From: Bryobacterales bacterium KBS 96
GTDB taxonomy: Bacteria; Acidobacteriota; Terriglobia; Bryobacterales; Bryobacteraceae
Reading direction: 5' to 3'
NCBI GenBank assembly: GCA_000381625.1
Contig: KB906767.1
Span: 2,644,629 to 2,708,628, forward strand
DNA length: 64,000 nt
Part shown: positions 57,331 to 64,000 of the stretch, one piece after another
How positions within the stretch are numbered: position 1 is the first letter of the stretch
Layout: every line of letters begins with the position of its first letter
Translations under genes and position numbers: made by a program
Notes under the pieces: model-generated
Seen by the model: only the letters and a program-made list of their open reading frames with translations
Databases searched by the model: none
Told to the model about the DNA's origin: nothing

Positions 57331-58929
57331 ATGCAGCAATTCGAGTTTGTCTTTCTTCTCCTGCTGCTGTTTGTAGTTGGCCTTGGGACCCTGGCGCAAT
57401 GGCTGAAGACACCGTATCCCATTGTGCTGGTCATCGGCGGTCTTCTGCTCAGCCTGGTTCCAGGGTTGCCTCGCCTTGCCCTGGACCCGGATCTGATTTT
57501 TTTGGTGATGCTGCCGCCGCTTCTATTTTCCGCGGCATTCAACACCTCCTGGCGGGATTTCCGGTACAACCTTACCAGCATTCTTCCTCTCGCTTTCGGC
57601 CTGGTCGCTTTCACAACGATTGCGGTGGGAATCACGGCGCAGTGGCTCCTTCCTGGTTTCGACTGGCGGCTCGGCCTGGTGCTGGGCGCGGTGATTTCCC
57701 CAACTGACGCGCTTGCCGCCACGTCCATCGCAAAGCGCGTGGGGTTGCCCAAACGAATTACAGACATTCTCGAAGGGGAAAGTCTTGTCAACGATGCCAG
57801 CGGCCTGCTGGCCATGCAGTTCGCGGTCGCGATGGTCGTGAGCGGCCACACTCCTTCCGCCGCCAAGGCGCTCTGGCAATTGACTTACCTCGTCGCCGGA
57901 GGAATCGCGGTTGGACTTGTATTTGGAAAACTTGTCTACCTCTTCGAGACCTGGATAGACAATCCTCCTATCGAGATCACGGCAAGTATCGTCGCACTGT
58001 ATTGGGCTTACCTATTCGCCTACCGGATTCAGGCATCGGGCGTGTTATCGGTGGTGGCCTGCGGGCTTTATCTAGGCTGGCGCAGTTCGGCTTATTTTTC
58101 CTCCACAGCGCGCATTCAGTCGTGGGCCACGTGGAATACGTTCACGTTCATCTTGAACGGGCTCGCGTTTCTTCTGATCGGTTTGCAATTGCGCTATGTG
58201 ATTGCGGGCATCCGCCACGTCAGCCTGGAGACGCTCGTGGTTAGCGCCGTCGTTGTGGTCTTTTTCGTGATCCTCTTGCGGCTAGCGTGGGTTTATCCGG
58301 GAGCATACCTCTCGTCCGTGGCCACACGGAAATTCTTAAAACAACCAACGCCGCTCTCCTCAGCCCGCGGCATTTTTATTGTCGGTTGGACTGGCATGCG
58401 TGGCGTGGTGTCGCTTGCGGCCGCCGTTTCGTTGCCGGAAGTGCTGGAGAACGGCAAACCGTTTCCGGCGCGGGACATGATTATCTTTCTGACATTCTGC
58501 GTTATCTTCGTCACGCTGGTGTTACAGGGACTAACCCTTCCGGCTCTTATTCGGCGTCTAGGCCTGAGCCGAAAAGACGAGAAGAATCCTGAAGAGCAAA
58601 GCGCGAGGCGCAAGATAATCCGGAGCGCGATGGAGCAGCTCGACGATATGCGATCTCACGATAAGCCCGAATTCAGTTCTGTCTACGAGCATGTTGCCGA
58701 GCATTACCGGGCACGCCTTGCAGCCGCCGGCGATGAGAGCGATGGAACAGAAGAGTTTAAACCCGAGGCCGCGGAGCTTTATCGTCAGATCACGCAGAAA
58801 CTCCGTGAAGTAGAACGTTCCACCGCGGTGAAGCTCCGCAATGAGAATGAAATCAACGATGCGGTGCTTCGTAAGTTGGAACTTGAACTCGATCTGCTGG
58901 ACATTCGGTATCAAGGATTCAAGAGATAG
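57331..58929 (+). CDS. CPA1-type Na+/H+ antiporter
   Basis: A 532-residue cation:proton antiporter (NhaP/NHE class). About 12 membrane helices occupy residues 1-415, with the ion-site region GLVLGAVISPTDALAATSIA and RITDILEGESLVNDASGLLA (Glu-Ser-Leu-Val-Asn-Asp-Ala typical of CPA1). GWTGMRGVVSLAAAVSLPE is the conserved Arg helix. The C-terminal 110 residues form a cytoplasmic helical tail (LRKLELELDLLDIRYQGFKR). The ATG at 57331 starts right after the tandem repeats and an inverted repeat; the same frame continues upstream only as repeat sequence. It controls cytoplasmic pH or Na+. Confidence 0.93.
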   Translation: MQQFEFVFLLLLLFVVGLGTLAQWLKTPYPIVLVIGGLLLSLVPGLPRLALDPDLIFLVMLPPLLFSAAFNTSWRDFRYNLTSILPLAFGLVAFTTIAVGITAQWLLPGFDWRLGLVLGAVISPTDALAATSIAKRVGLPKRITDILEGESLVNDASGLLAMQFAVAMVVSGHTPSAAKALWQLTYLVAGGIAVGLVFGKLVYLFETWIDNPPIEITASIVALYWAYLFAYRIQASGVLSVVACGLYLGWRSSAYFSSTARIQSWATWNTFTFILNGLAFLLIGLQLRYVIAGIRHVSLETLVVSAVVVVFFVILLRLAWVYPGAYLSSVATRKFLKQPTPLSSARGIFIVGWTGMRGVVSLAAAVSLPEVLENGKPFPARDMIIFLTFCVIFVTLVLQGLTLPALIRRLGLSRKDEKNPEEQSARRKIIRSAMEQLDDMRSHDKPEFSSVYEHVAEHYRARLAAAGDESDGTEEFKPEAAELYRQITQKLREVERSTAVKLRNENEINDAVLRKLELELDLLDIRYQGFKR

Positions 58930-59009
58930 CAAGTTCAGAGGAAGTGTTAAGCGTGTATGTGGGATACCCAGGATCGCCAATCCGAATTACCAAGCTTAAG
59001 GAGTACGAC
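58930..59009. other. Short spacer
   Basis: Eighty bases. AAGGAG near 58998 precedes the remnant gene that follows. Confidence 0.4.
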
Positions 59010-59123
59010 ATGACGATAGCGATGTTAGGCGCGACAGGTTTCGTCGGGCCCACATTGCCGAAGCAGGCGCTCGACCGCGCGCGGCCGAGGCATGCCTCGA
59101 CCTACAACAGAACGCGAATGTAG
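59010..59123 (+). pseudogene. Truncated NAD(P)-dependent epimerase/NmrA-like fragment
   Basis: ATG at 59010 behind AAGGAG gives MTIAMLGATGFVGPTLPKQA, LDRARPRHASTYNRTRM and a stop after 37 codons. The GATGFVG dinucleotide-binding loop is that of extended SDR/NmrA proteins, whose normal length is over 250 residues. A perfect palindrome (CGAGGCATGCCTCG) lies within. The gene has therefore lost nearly all its coding region. Confidence 0.55.
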
Positions 59124-59162
59124 TGCAGGGGGCCCTTCGAATTCGCACAAAAAAGAGCAAGC

Positions 59163-59930
59163 TCAATAGCTACCTGCTTGTCTTAACATGCCGCCGTCAA
59201 TGAAATACGTCGACCCGGTGACGTAGGCGGCCTCGTCCGACGCCAGATAGAGCGCCAAACCAGCGACCTCAGCCGGCTGGCCCCAACGGTTTAAGGGAAT
59301 TTCGGCCATCAACAGCTTTTCGAGCTCGGGCCGTGCCTGGATATCGGCGTCGATCGCAGTGTAAATGGCGCCCGGTCCGATGTTGTTCACCGTAATATTG
59401 TGCTTGGCAAGTTCGACCGCGATCGTCCTGGTGAGCATTCGCAAGCCACCCTTCGAAGCGCAATAGGGAGCGTTGGTCGGCATCGGCAGCTCTTCATGAA
59501 CCGAAGAAATGTTGATAATCCGCCCACCACGGCCCTGTTTCATCATCTGGCGGGCCGCCGCTTGCGCCACCATGAGCGGTCCGATGAGATTTACGTCGAC
59601 AATCTTCCGCACTTCATCCAATGGAAAATCAACGAAATCGTGCTTCGTCTCGATACCCGCGTTGTTTACGACAATGTCGAGCTTTCCAAACGCGTTTACG
59701 GATTCGGCAATCAGGTTCGCGACCTGCGCAGAATCGGAGACGTCGGCGTGGACGGCAACTACACTTCCACCTAACGATTTGATTTTGGAAACGGTCGCGT
59801 CCGCAATATCGGGCTTGCCAATGTAATCCACAACCACCGCAGCGCCTTCTTTCGCGAAACCAATGGCAATCGCCTGGCCTATGCCTCTTGAGCCACCCGT
59901 CACGAGCGCAACTTTTCCCTTTAAGCGCAT
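59163..59930 (-). CDS. SDR family oxidoreductase
   Basis: A 255-residue classical short-chain dehydrogenase. The nucleotide-binding motif TGGSRGIG lies at residues 11-18, NNAG at 89-92, and the catalytic set is Ser142/143, Tyr156 and Lys160 (PTNAPYCASKGGLRMLTRTI). The VVVDY wording after strand 2 hints at NADP preference. The C-terminal GSTYFIDGGMLRQAGSY fits the glucose 1-dehydrogenase/3-oxoacyl-ACP reductase-like class. The substrate is unknown. The start ATG at 59930 is preceded by AAGGAGTAGAAC, a strong ribosome site. Confidence 0.93.
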   Translation of the reverse strand: MRLKGKVALVTGGSRGIGQAIAIGFAKEGAAVVVDYIGKPDIADATVSKIKSLGGSVVAVHADVSDSAQVANLIAESVNAFGKLDIVVNNAGIETKHDFVDFPLDEVRKIVDVNLIGPLMVAQAAARQMMKQGRGGRIINISSVHEELPMPTNAPYCASKGGLRMLTRTIAVELAKHNITVNNIGPGAIYTAIDADIQARPELEKLLMAEIPLNRWGQPAEVAGLALYLASDEAAYVTGSTYFIDGGMLRQAGSY

Positions 59931-60047
59931 GTTCTACTCCTTCATTGATTAGACATCCTTGCTCGATTGGAGCTCACGCGCGGCGGCACAATTTACCGCA
60001 CTGCTGCCGGTCGTTAGCGGCACGGACGTTGAACTGAAGTTCACCGC

Positions 60048-60071
60048 GGCACGCTGAAGCGTGCGCCACAA
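60048..60071 (+). repeat. Palindromic dispersed repeat (copy)
   Basis: GGCACGCTGAAGCGTGCGCC followed by ACAA is a hairpin-forming repeat matching the copies at 30909-31005. Confidence 0.7.
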
Positions 60072-60106
60072 TTGTTGGGGTACGGTTGGGGGTGATGCGT
60101 TGCGAT

Positions 60107-60604
60107 TTAATGTACCCGGTGGCCGCTCGCAGCCAAGGGGTGTGCCTGCAGCGGCCCATTGTAGGTTTCCGGCAGCGTAACCGTCAAAAACCAGAAGTCC
60201 TCGATGGCTCGAACGACGCGTTGGTACTCGATGAGGTCGATCGGCTTCCTGATATAGCAGTTCGCATTCAGGCTATACGCCTGGGCGATGTCATCCTCAT
60301 CATAGGAACTGGTCATGACCAGAACCGGAATCGGTTTGAGTTCCGGGTCGCTCTTCACTTCCATCAAAACTTCGCGGCCATTCTTCCGTGGGAGGTTGAG
60401 GTCTAGCAGGATCAGATCCGGCAGCGGAGAGTCGGCGTTTTTACAGTGATGGAGATAGTCCATCGCCTCCACGCCATCTCGCGCCACTGTAATGTGGACA
60501 ACCATCGGCGCCCCACGCAGGGCTTCACGGATCAGACGCACATCACTTGGGCTATCCTCTACTACGAGGATCTTAACCGTTTTCATGACATTCAGTTGAT
60601 CCAT
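60107..60604 (-). CDS. Response regulator, Rcp1-like single receiver
   Basis: A 165-residue stand-alone receiver domain: acidic pair in KILVVEDSPSDVRLIREAL, phosphoacceptor Asp68 in LLDLNLPRKNG, Thr98 in VLVMTSS and Lys120 in CYIRKPIDLIEYQRVVRAIE. The wording DFWFLTVTLP at the end is typical of Rcp1/CheY-like phytochrome-associated regulators. No output domain. The start could be at 60604 (MDQLNVMKTVKILV) or 60586; upstream sequence to 60685 lacks character. A cognate histidine kinase is not in the window. Confidence 0.9.
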   Translation of the reverse strand: MDQLNVMKTVKILVVEDSPSDVRLIREALRGAPMVVHITVARDGVEAMDYLHHCKNADSPLPDLILLDLNLPRKNGREVLMEVKSDPELKPIPVLVMTSSYDEDDIAQAYSLNANCYIRKPIDLIEYQRVVRAIEDFWFLTVTLPETYNGPLQAHPLAASGHRVH

Positions 60605-60772
60605 GCTGTCAGCTTTCACAGTTGCAAATACCCTACCAAACTGTAAGAGACTGATTTCCTTAAATAGGTTTCCTTTGGGAAGCAAGCCTCCATATTAAAT
60701 CAGGTATTTTGTCCCGAAGAGGCAAGCAAAAGCTACAGGGACGAATGGGCTTCGAAGATAGGGCTTCCTCCG

Positions 60773-60801
60773 TTGACAACTCGCTAACTTCCTTATTATC
60801 A
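60773..60801 (+). promoter_or_regulatory. Sigma-70-type promoter for HU gene
   Basis: TTGACA (60773-60778) is followed by a 17-nt spacer and TTATCA (60796-60801), or by 15 nt and TATTAT (60794-60799). It lies about 60-70 bases before the HU start, a normal promoter position. Confidence 0.5.
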
Positions 60802-60864
60802 TCGGGATTGGGACGCCGCACTCACCGGCGGAATGGGAACGAATCTTGAAGCTCGGGAGGGCGC

Positions 60865-61134
60865 TTGATCAAGCTCGACATCATTAACGAAGTCGTAAAC
60901 CGGACCGGGATCACCAAAACCAAAGCGGAAATGGCCGTAGAGACCGTTTTCGACACGATGAAGAAGGCGCTAAGCGAGGGTGACCGCATCGAACTGCGCG
61001 GGTTTGGAATTTTCAATGTGCGTCCGCGGAAAACGGGCATCGGGAGAAATCCACGAACGGGCGCGGAGGTCGCCATCCCACCGGGCAAGGCGGTTCGGTT
61101 CAAACCCGGTAAAGAATTGCAGACACTCCAGTAA
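60865..61134 (+). CDS. HU/IHF family DNA-binding protein
   Basis: An 89-residue histone-like protein. The N-terminal helices (IKLDIINEVVNRTGITKTKA) precede the beta arm with the DNA-intercalating Pro in RKTGIGRNPRTGAEVAIPPG, then KAVRFKPGKEL. The start is TTG at 60865 with GGGAGGG four bases upstream. It bends and compacts DNA as a dimer. The next gene starts six bases after the stop, so a two-gene transcript is likely. Confidence 0.94.
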   Translation: MIKLDIINEVVNRTGITKTKAEMAVETVFDTMKKALSEGDRIELRGFGIFNVRPRKTGIGRNPRTGAEVAIPPGKAVRFKPGKELQTLQ

Positions 61135-61140
61135 TTTTTC

Positions 61141-62088
61141 GTGTCTGAGTCTGGTTATTTCCGGCCTCTTCCTCCTCTGAATCAAATCCGGGAAGCGGAA
61201 GATCCCGCACGCTGGCATCGGCGATGGTGGGTCAACGGCCTGCTGCTGCTATTCACGCTTGTGACGACCACGGCTTACGGAGCGGCCGTCGCATCCTCTT
61301 TCTACGCCGGGCAACCATTTAACGCAGACCTGATCTGGGCAGGGTATCCATTACTGATTCAAGGAGATACCGCCGTGCTGCGCGGGCTCCTGTTCTCGCT
61401 TCCGTTGCTTGCCATCCTGCTGGCGCACGAACTGGGCCACTACATCGCGTGCCGACGATCGAGTGTCGACGCAACGCTGCCGTTTTTCTTGCCTTCCCCG
61501 CTTCTGCTGGGTACGTTCGGAGCGTTCATCCGGATCAAATCTCCCATTTTTACTCGTCGCACGCTCTTCGATATCGGCGTTTCTGGACCGATCGCGGGTT
61601 TTGTTGTATTGCTTCCATTTCTTGGAGCCGGCATCGCCCAATCACGGGTGATACCGCATATCGCGACGAGTGGCGATTTCGTTTTCGGAACGCCTTTGCT
61701 GATGCGATTTGTCGAGTGGCTCCGATTTCCGGGCATTCCCACCGGCGATATCGCCCTGCATCCATTTGCTCAGGCGGCCTGGGCCGGATTGCTGGCCACC
61801 GCCATCAACCTTCTGCCGGTTGGACAGCTCGACGGCGGACATATTCTCTATGCATTGCTCGGCCGTGTTCATAAAATGGTGTCGCGGCTGTTCTTGTTAT
61901 TGCTTTTGGCGATGGCTTACTTTTCGTTGAGCTGGTTATTTTGGGCGGTGATTTTATTCATCCTGGGCATACGCCATCCTCTCGTTTACGATGAAACTCC
62001 GTTAGACGCCAAACGGCGTTGGATCGCAGCCGCCGCGTTTGCGATCCTGATTATCTCGCTATCTCTGACGCCTGTAGGCATGCGATAG
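61141..62088 (+). CDS. Site-2 protease family (M50) membrane protein
   Basis: A 315-residue polytopic metalloprotease. The zinc motif HELGH is in LAILLAHELGHYIACRRSSV, and the third ligand Asp in NLLPVGQLDGGHILYALLG. Both are complete. Residues near the start (SESGYFRPLPPLNQIREAED) form a cytoplasmic tail. The family cuts transmembrane helices of regulators such as anti-sigma factors; a target is not evident here. GTG at 61141 is the start, six bases after the HU gene. Confidence 0.93.
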   Translation: MSESGYFRPLPPLNQIREAEDPARWHRRWWVNGLLLLFTLVTTTAYGAAVASSFYAGQPFNADLIWAGYPLLIQGDTAVLRGLLFSLPLLAILLAHELGHYIACRRSSVDATLPFFLPSPLLLGTFGAFIRIKSPIFTRRTLFDIGVSGPIAGFVVLLPFLGAGIAQSRVIPHIATSGDFVFGTPLLMRFVEWLRFPGIPTGDIALHPFAQAAWAGLLATAINLLPVGQLDGGHILYALLGRVHKMVSRLFLLLLLAMAYFSLSWLFWAVILFILGIRHPLVYDETPLDAKRRWIAAAAFAILIISLSLTPVGMR

Positions 62089-62136
62089 AGTGCAAGGGCT
62101 GGTTCGGCCCGGCAACACCGCGCCGGATGGGCAACT

Positions 62137-62895
62137 ATGCCGCTGAAGATTTCCGCCACGATCATCACCTACAACGAGGAGCGCAACATCGCCCGAGTGA
62201 TCGAGAGCCTGAGATGCTGCGATGAAATCCTTGTGCTCGACAGCGGCTCCATCGACCGAACGGTGGAAATCGCGGCGAAGCTGGGGGCGCGTGTCGTCGA
62301 GGCGTCTTGGCATGGCTATGCAGCGCAGAAGAATATAGCCGCTGAACTCGCTCAGAACGACTGGATTTTGTCCCTCGACGCGGATGAGAGTTTGAGCGAA
62401 GCGCTCGAAGCCGAGATCTGGCAGATTAAAAAGGGCGGCGCCCAATATGACGGCTACACGATGCCGCGGCTTGCGCAATACCTGGGCCGCTGGATCTTGC
62501 ACGGCGGCTGGTATCCGGACAGGAAAGTCCGGCTATTCGACAGGCGAAAAGCAAGATGGGTTGGCGAATTCGTCCACGAGAGCGTGATCGTGGAGGGCCG
62601 CGTGGGACATCTTCAATCCAACATTCTGCACTTCACCTGCAGTTCTCTCACGGAGCACGTGAAATCGATGGACCGATACACGACCCTCGCGGCCGAGCAG
62701 ATTGTTTCGAGCCGCGAGAAGATTACGCTGGCTCGTCTGCTGCTCGATCCGCCGTGGACGTTTTTCCGCACGTACCTTTTGAGAGGCGGTTTTTTGGATG
62801 GAGCCGAAGGATTAACGATTGCCTACATGGCTGCCTTCTACAACTTCATGAAATATACGAAGGCGAGGAATATGCAGCCGGGGCGCGATGCGTAG
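62137..62895 (+). CDS. Glycosyltransferase family 2 (WaaE/KdtX-like)
   Basis: A 252-residue GT2 enzyme. The nucleotide-sugar fold opens KISATIITYNEERNIARVIE, with the DXD-like SLDADESL and DEILVLDSGSIDRTVEIAAK. LHGGWYPDRKVRLFDRRKAR with WVGEFVHESVIVEG is the pattern of lipopolysaccharide-core glucosyltransferases (WaaE/KdtX-like). No transmembrane helix is clear. It probably extends a lipid-A core or capsule sugar; the acceptor is unknown. Confidence 0.9.
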   Translation: MPLKISATIITYNEERNIARVIESLRCCDEILVLDSGSIDRTVEIAAKLGARVVEASWHGYAAQKNIAAELAQNDWILSLDADESLSEALEAEIWQIKKGGAQYDGYTMPRLAQYLGRWILHGGWYPDRKVRLFDRRKARWVGEFVHESVIVEGRVGHLQSNILHFTCSSLTEHVKSMDRYTTLAAEQIVSSREKITLARLLLDPPWTFFRTYLLRGGFLDGAEGLTIAYMAAFYNFMKYTKARNMQPGRDA

Positions 62896-62924
62896 TGCAA
62901 GGCAGGCCTCGAAGCGAGTGTCGA

Positions 62925-62949
62925 GGCAGACTTAGAGTCTGCACCACAA
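62925..62949 (+). repeat. Palindromic dispersed repeat (variant copy)
   Basis: GGCAGACTTAGAGTCTGCAC CACAA has the same hairpin-plus-CCACAA layout as the copies at 30909-31005 and 60048-60071, with a different stem sequence. Confidence 0.55.
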
Positions 62950-63004
62950 TGAACCCTGGTGATGGGCACGGCCTGCCTCGTCGCTACAACAGATTACGAA
63001 TTTC

Positions 63005-63907
63005 GTGAACATCCTCCATATCGATACCGGAACCGAAATGCGCGGAGGCCAGCATCAGGTCTTGTTGCTCATTCACGCACTGGCACGCGAAGGACAGGAA
63101 AATCTGCTGCTCGGCCGCCCCGGCAGCCCGCTCTTCCACACGGCTGCGGCCGAAGGCATCGCGACCCGCGCCGCGGATCTGAGTGGCATCTGGCGATTTT
63201 CGAGCAGGTTTGACATCGTCCATGTACACGATGCTCGCGCCCATACGGCCGCGGCCATCGCTTCCCGAACGCCCTTCGTCGTCTCGCGCCGCGTTGCATT
63301 TTCGGTCCGACGCGGTTTGCTCTCCCGCTGGAAATACGCGCGCGCCGCACGGTTTTTGGCAGTGTCGAAATTCGCCGCATCACAACTGATCGCCGCCGGC
63401 ATCCCAACGGAACGCATCGACGTTGTCTACGATGCCGTTGGCCCCGCCACGCCCGCCGAGTGGAGCGGCGACGCCCCGGCCGTCGCTCTTGCATCGAGGG
63501 ACCCCGGCAAAGGACGCGATCTGATTGAGCAGGCATCCTCGTTTACGGTCGTTCCGGTCCATTTCTCCAACGACCTGACTCGCGATTTGCGGCGAGCCTC
63601 GATGTTCGTTTACATCACGCGATCCGAGGGCCTTGGGTCGGCGGCTCTTCTGGCGATGGCAATGGGCATTCCCGTTGTCGCCAGCCGTACCGGCGGCCTT
63701 GCCGAAGTATTCGAGCACGGAGTTTCGGGGCTTTACACGGATAACGATCCGAAAGCAATTGCTTCCGCGATAACAGAGCTATCCAGCAATCGCGACCTCG
63801 CCACGCGGATCATTGCCGGCGGAAGGCGCCGCGTGGCCGATCTGTTTTCCATCGAACGGCTGGTCAAAGGCACTCTCGCTTCCTACGAAAAGGCTTTGCG
63901 TGGGTGA
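63005..63907 (+). CDS. Glycosyltransferase family 4-like protein
   Basis: A 300-residue GT-B glycosyltransferase. The N-terminal domain starts NILHIDTGTEMRGGQHQVLL, and the C-terminal domain has YITRSEGLGSAALLAMAMGI, then PVVASRTGGLAEVFEHGVSG (the E-x7-E-like donor site). It is shorter than usual (350-400), with a compact central part. The start is a GTG at 63005. It follows the GT2 gene with a repeat in between; both probably act on surface glycans. Confidence 0.88.
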   Translation: MNILHIDTGTEMRGGQHQVLLLIHALAREGQENLLLGRPGSPLFHTAAAEGIATRAADLSGIWRFSSRFDIVHVHDARAHTAAAIASRTPFVVSRRVAFSVRRGLLSRWKYARAARFLAVSKFAASQLIAAGIPTERIDVVYDAVGPATPAEWSGDAPAVALASRDPGKGRDLIEQASSFTVVPVHFSNDLTRDLRRASMFVYITRSEGLGSAALLAMAMGIPVVASRTGGLAEVFEHGVSGLYTDNDPKAIASAITELSSNRDLATRIIAGGRRRVADLFSIERLVKGTLASYEKALRG

Positions 63908-63908
63908 C

Positions 63909-64000
63909 ATGCCCGGCATTTTCGCCGTCATCGCCGGAGTGTTTGGCCTTGTCTTCGGCAGTTTTCTAAACGTTTGTATTTACCGTTTGCCGCGCGACTT
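63909..64000 (+). CDS. Prepilin peptidase, N-terminal part (runs off window)
   Basis: ATG at 63909, one base after the previous stop codon, opens MPGIFAVIAGVFGLVFGSFL NVCIYRLPRD to the window end. FGSFLNVCIYRLPR is the characteristic start of type IV prepilin peptidases (PilD/GspO), just before their Cys-containing cytoplasmic loop. The remainder is outside the window. Confidence 0.85.
   Translation, partial: MPGIFAVIAGVFGLVFGSFLNVCIYRLPRD

Noticed and set aside
54823-57399. An 858-residue reading of the GH79-like gene
   Set aside because: The N-terminal 320 residues are translations of the type 1 repeat and 177-bp tandem repeat (RNRMKT-type wording). The real start with signal peptide and ribosome site is at 56439.
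56670-57866. Long ORFs on both strands across the tandem array
   Set aside because: They stay open only because the period is a multiple of three. They contain repeated peptide units without domain character and overlap real genes.

Overview
The window looks like a chromosomal segment of a Gram-negative, soil-type Acidobacteriota, most like the Bryobacteraceae / Candidatus Solibacter group. That placement is inference from gene content: an Oar-type TonB-dependent receptor with a carboxypeptidase-regulatory N-terminus, hopanoid synthesis (HpnH), BamD and other outer-membrane functions, many secreted carbohydrate-active or Tat-exported oxidoreductase genes, and abundant dispersed intergenic repeats. 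No rRNA, replication origin, CRISPR array or intact prophage is visible. One tRNA gene is present, tRNA-Leu(CAG).

Layout. 0-10.9 kb: secreted beta-helix proteins (one cut by the window edge), a VanZ-like membrane protein, a 2 kb gene-poor stretch with decayed sequence, a large TonB-dependent receptor and a TPR protein. 10.9-14.4 kb: small, mostly unrecognised genes, one with a phage tail-fibre-like domain, and the tRNA. 14.5-31 kb: ordinary metabolic and housekeeping genes (nucleoside hydrolase, miaB, bifunctional nuclease, Mn catalase, transporters, peptidases, FAD oxidoreductase, nucleoside phosphorylase, methyltransferase, murJ). 31-36.3 kb: a minus-strand run rsmB-rpe-bamD-response regulator, then yajQ-hydrolase. 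36.4-42 kb: a 3D-domain protein behind a possible structured RNA leader, a Gfo/Idh/MocA oxidoreductase, a TetR regulator, and a hopanoid cluster (hpnH plus a small coupled gene). 42-53.1 kb: the most plastic part. It holds an ECF sigma factor facing a ferritin-like/di-heme cytochrome gene pair, then REP-type elements, a frameshifted REP-associated (Y1/HUH) transposase, two internally deleted relatives, and a beheaded RHS toxin gene with a putative immunity gene. 53.1-64 kb: a carbon-nitrogen hydrolase, a GH79-like lipoprotein, an exact 177-bp-period tandem array, a CPA1 antiporter, an SDR, a response regulator, HU, a site-2 protease, two glycosyltransferases and the start of a prepilin peptidase.

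How it fits together. The metabolic genes suggest an aerobic heterotroph scavenging plant or microbial polymers, nucleosides and peptides, with peroxide and iron handling (Mn catalase, ferritin-like protein, di-heme cytochrome). Envelope biogenesis recurs (murJ, bamD, hpnH, 3D-domain protein, glycosyltransferases, site-2 protease).

The most unusual material is repeat-based. Two REP/RAYT families have non-autonomous derivatives that appear to have cut into neighbouring genes. A separate family of composite dispersed repeats is amplified in frame between the GH79-like gene and the antiporter. I see no clearly new multi-gene system. The best candidates for something undescribed are the RHS tip/immunity pair, the RAYT mini-elements, the leader RNA at about 36.4 kb and the sigma/ferritin/cytochrome cluster.
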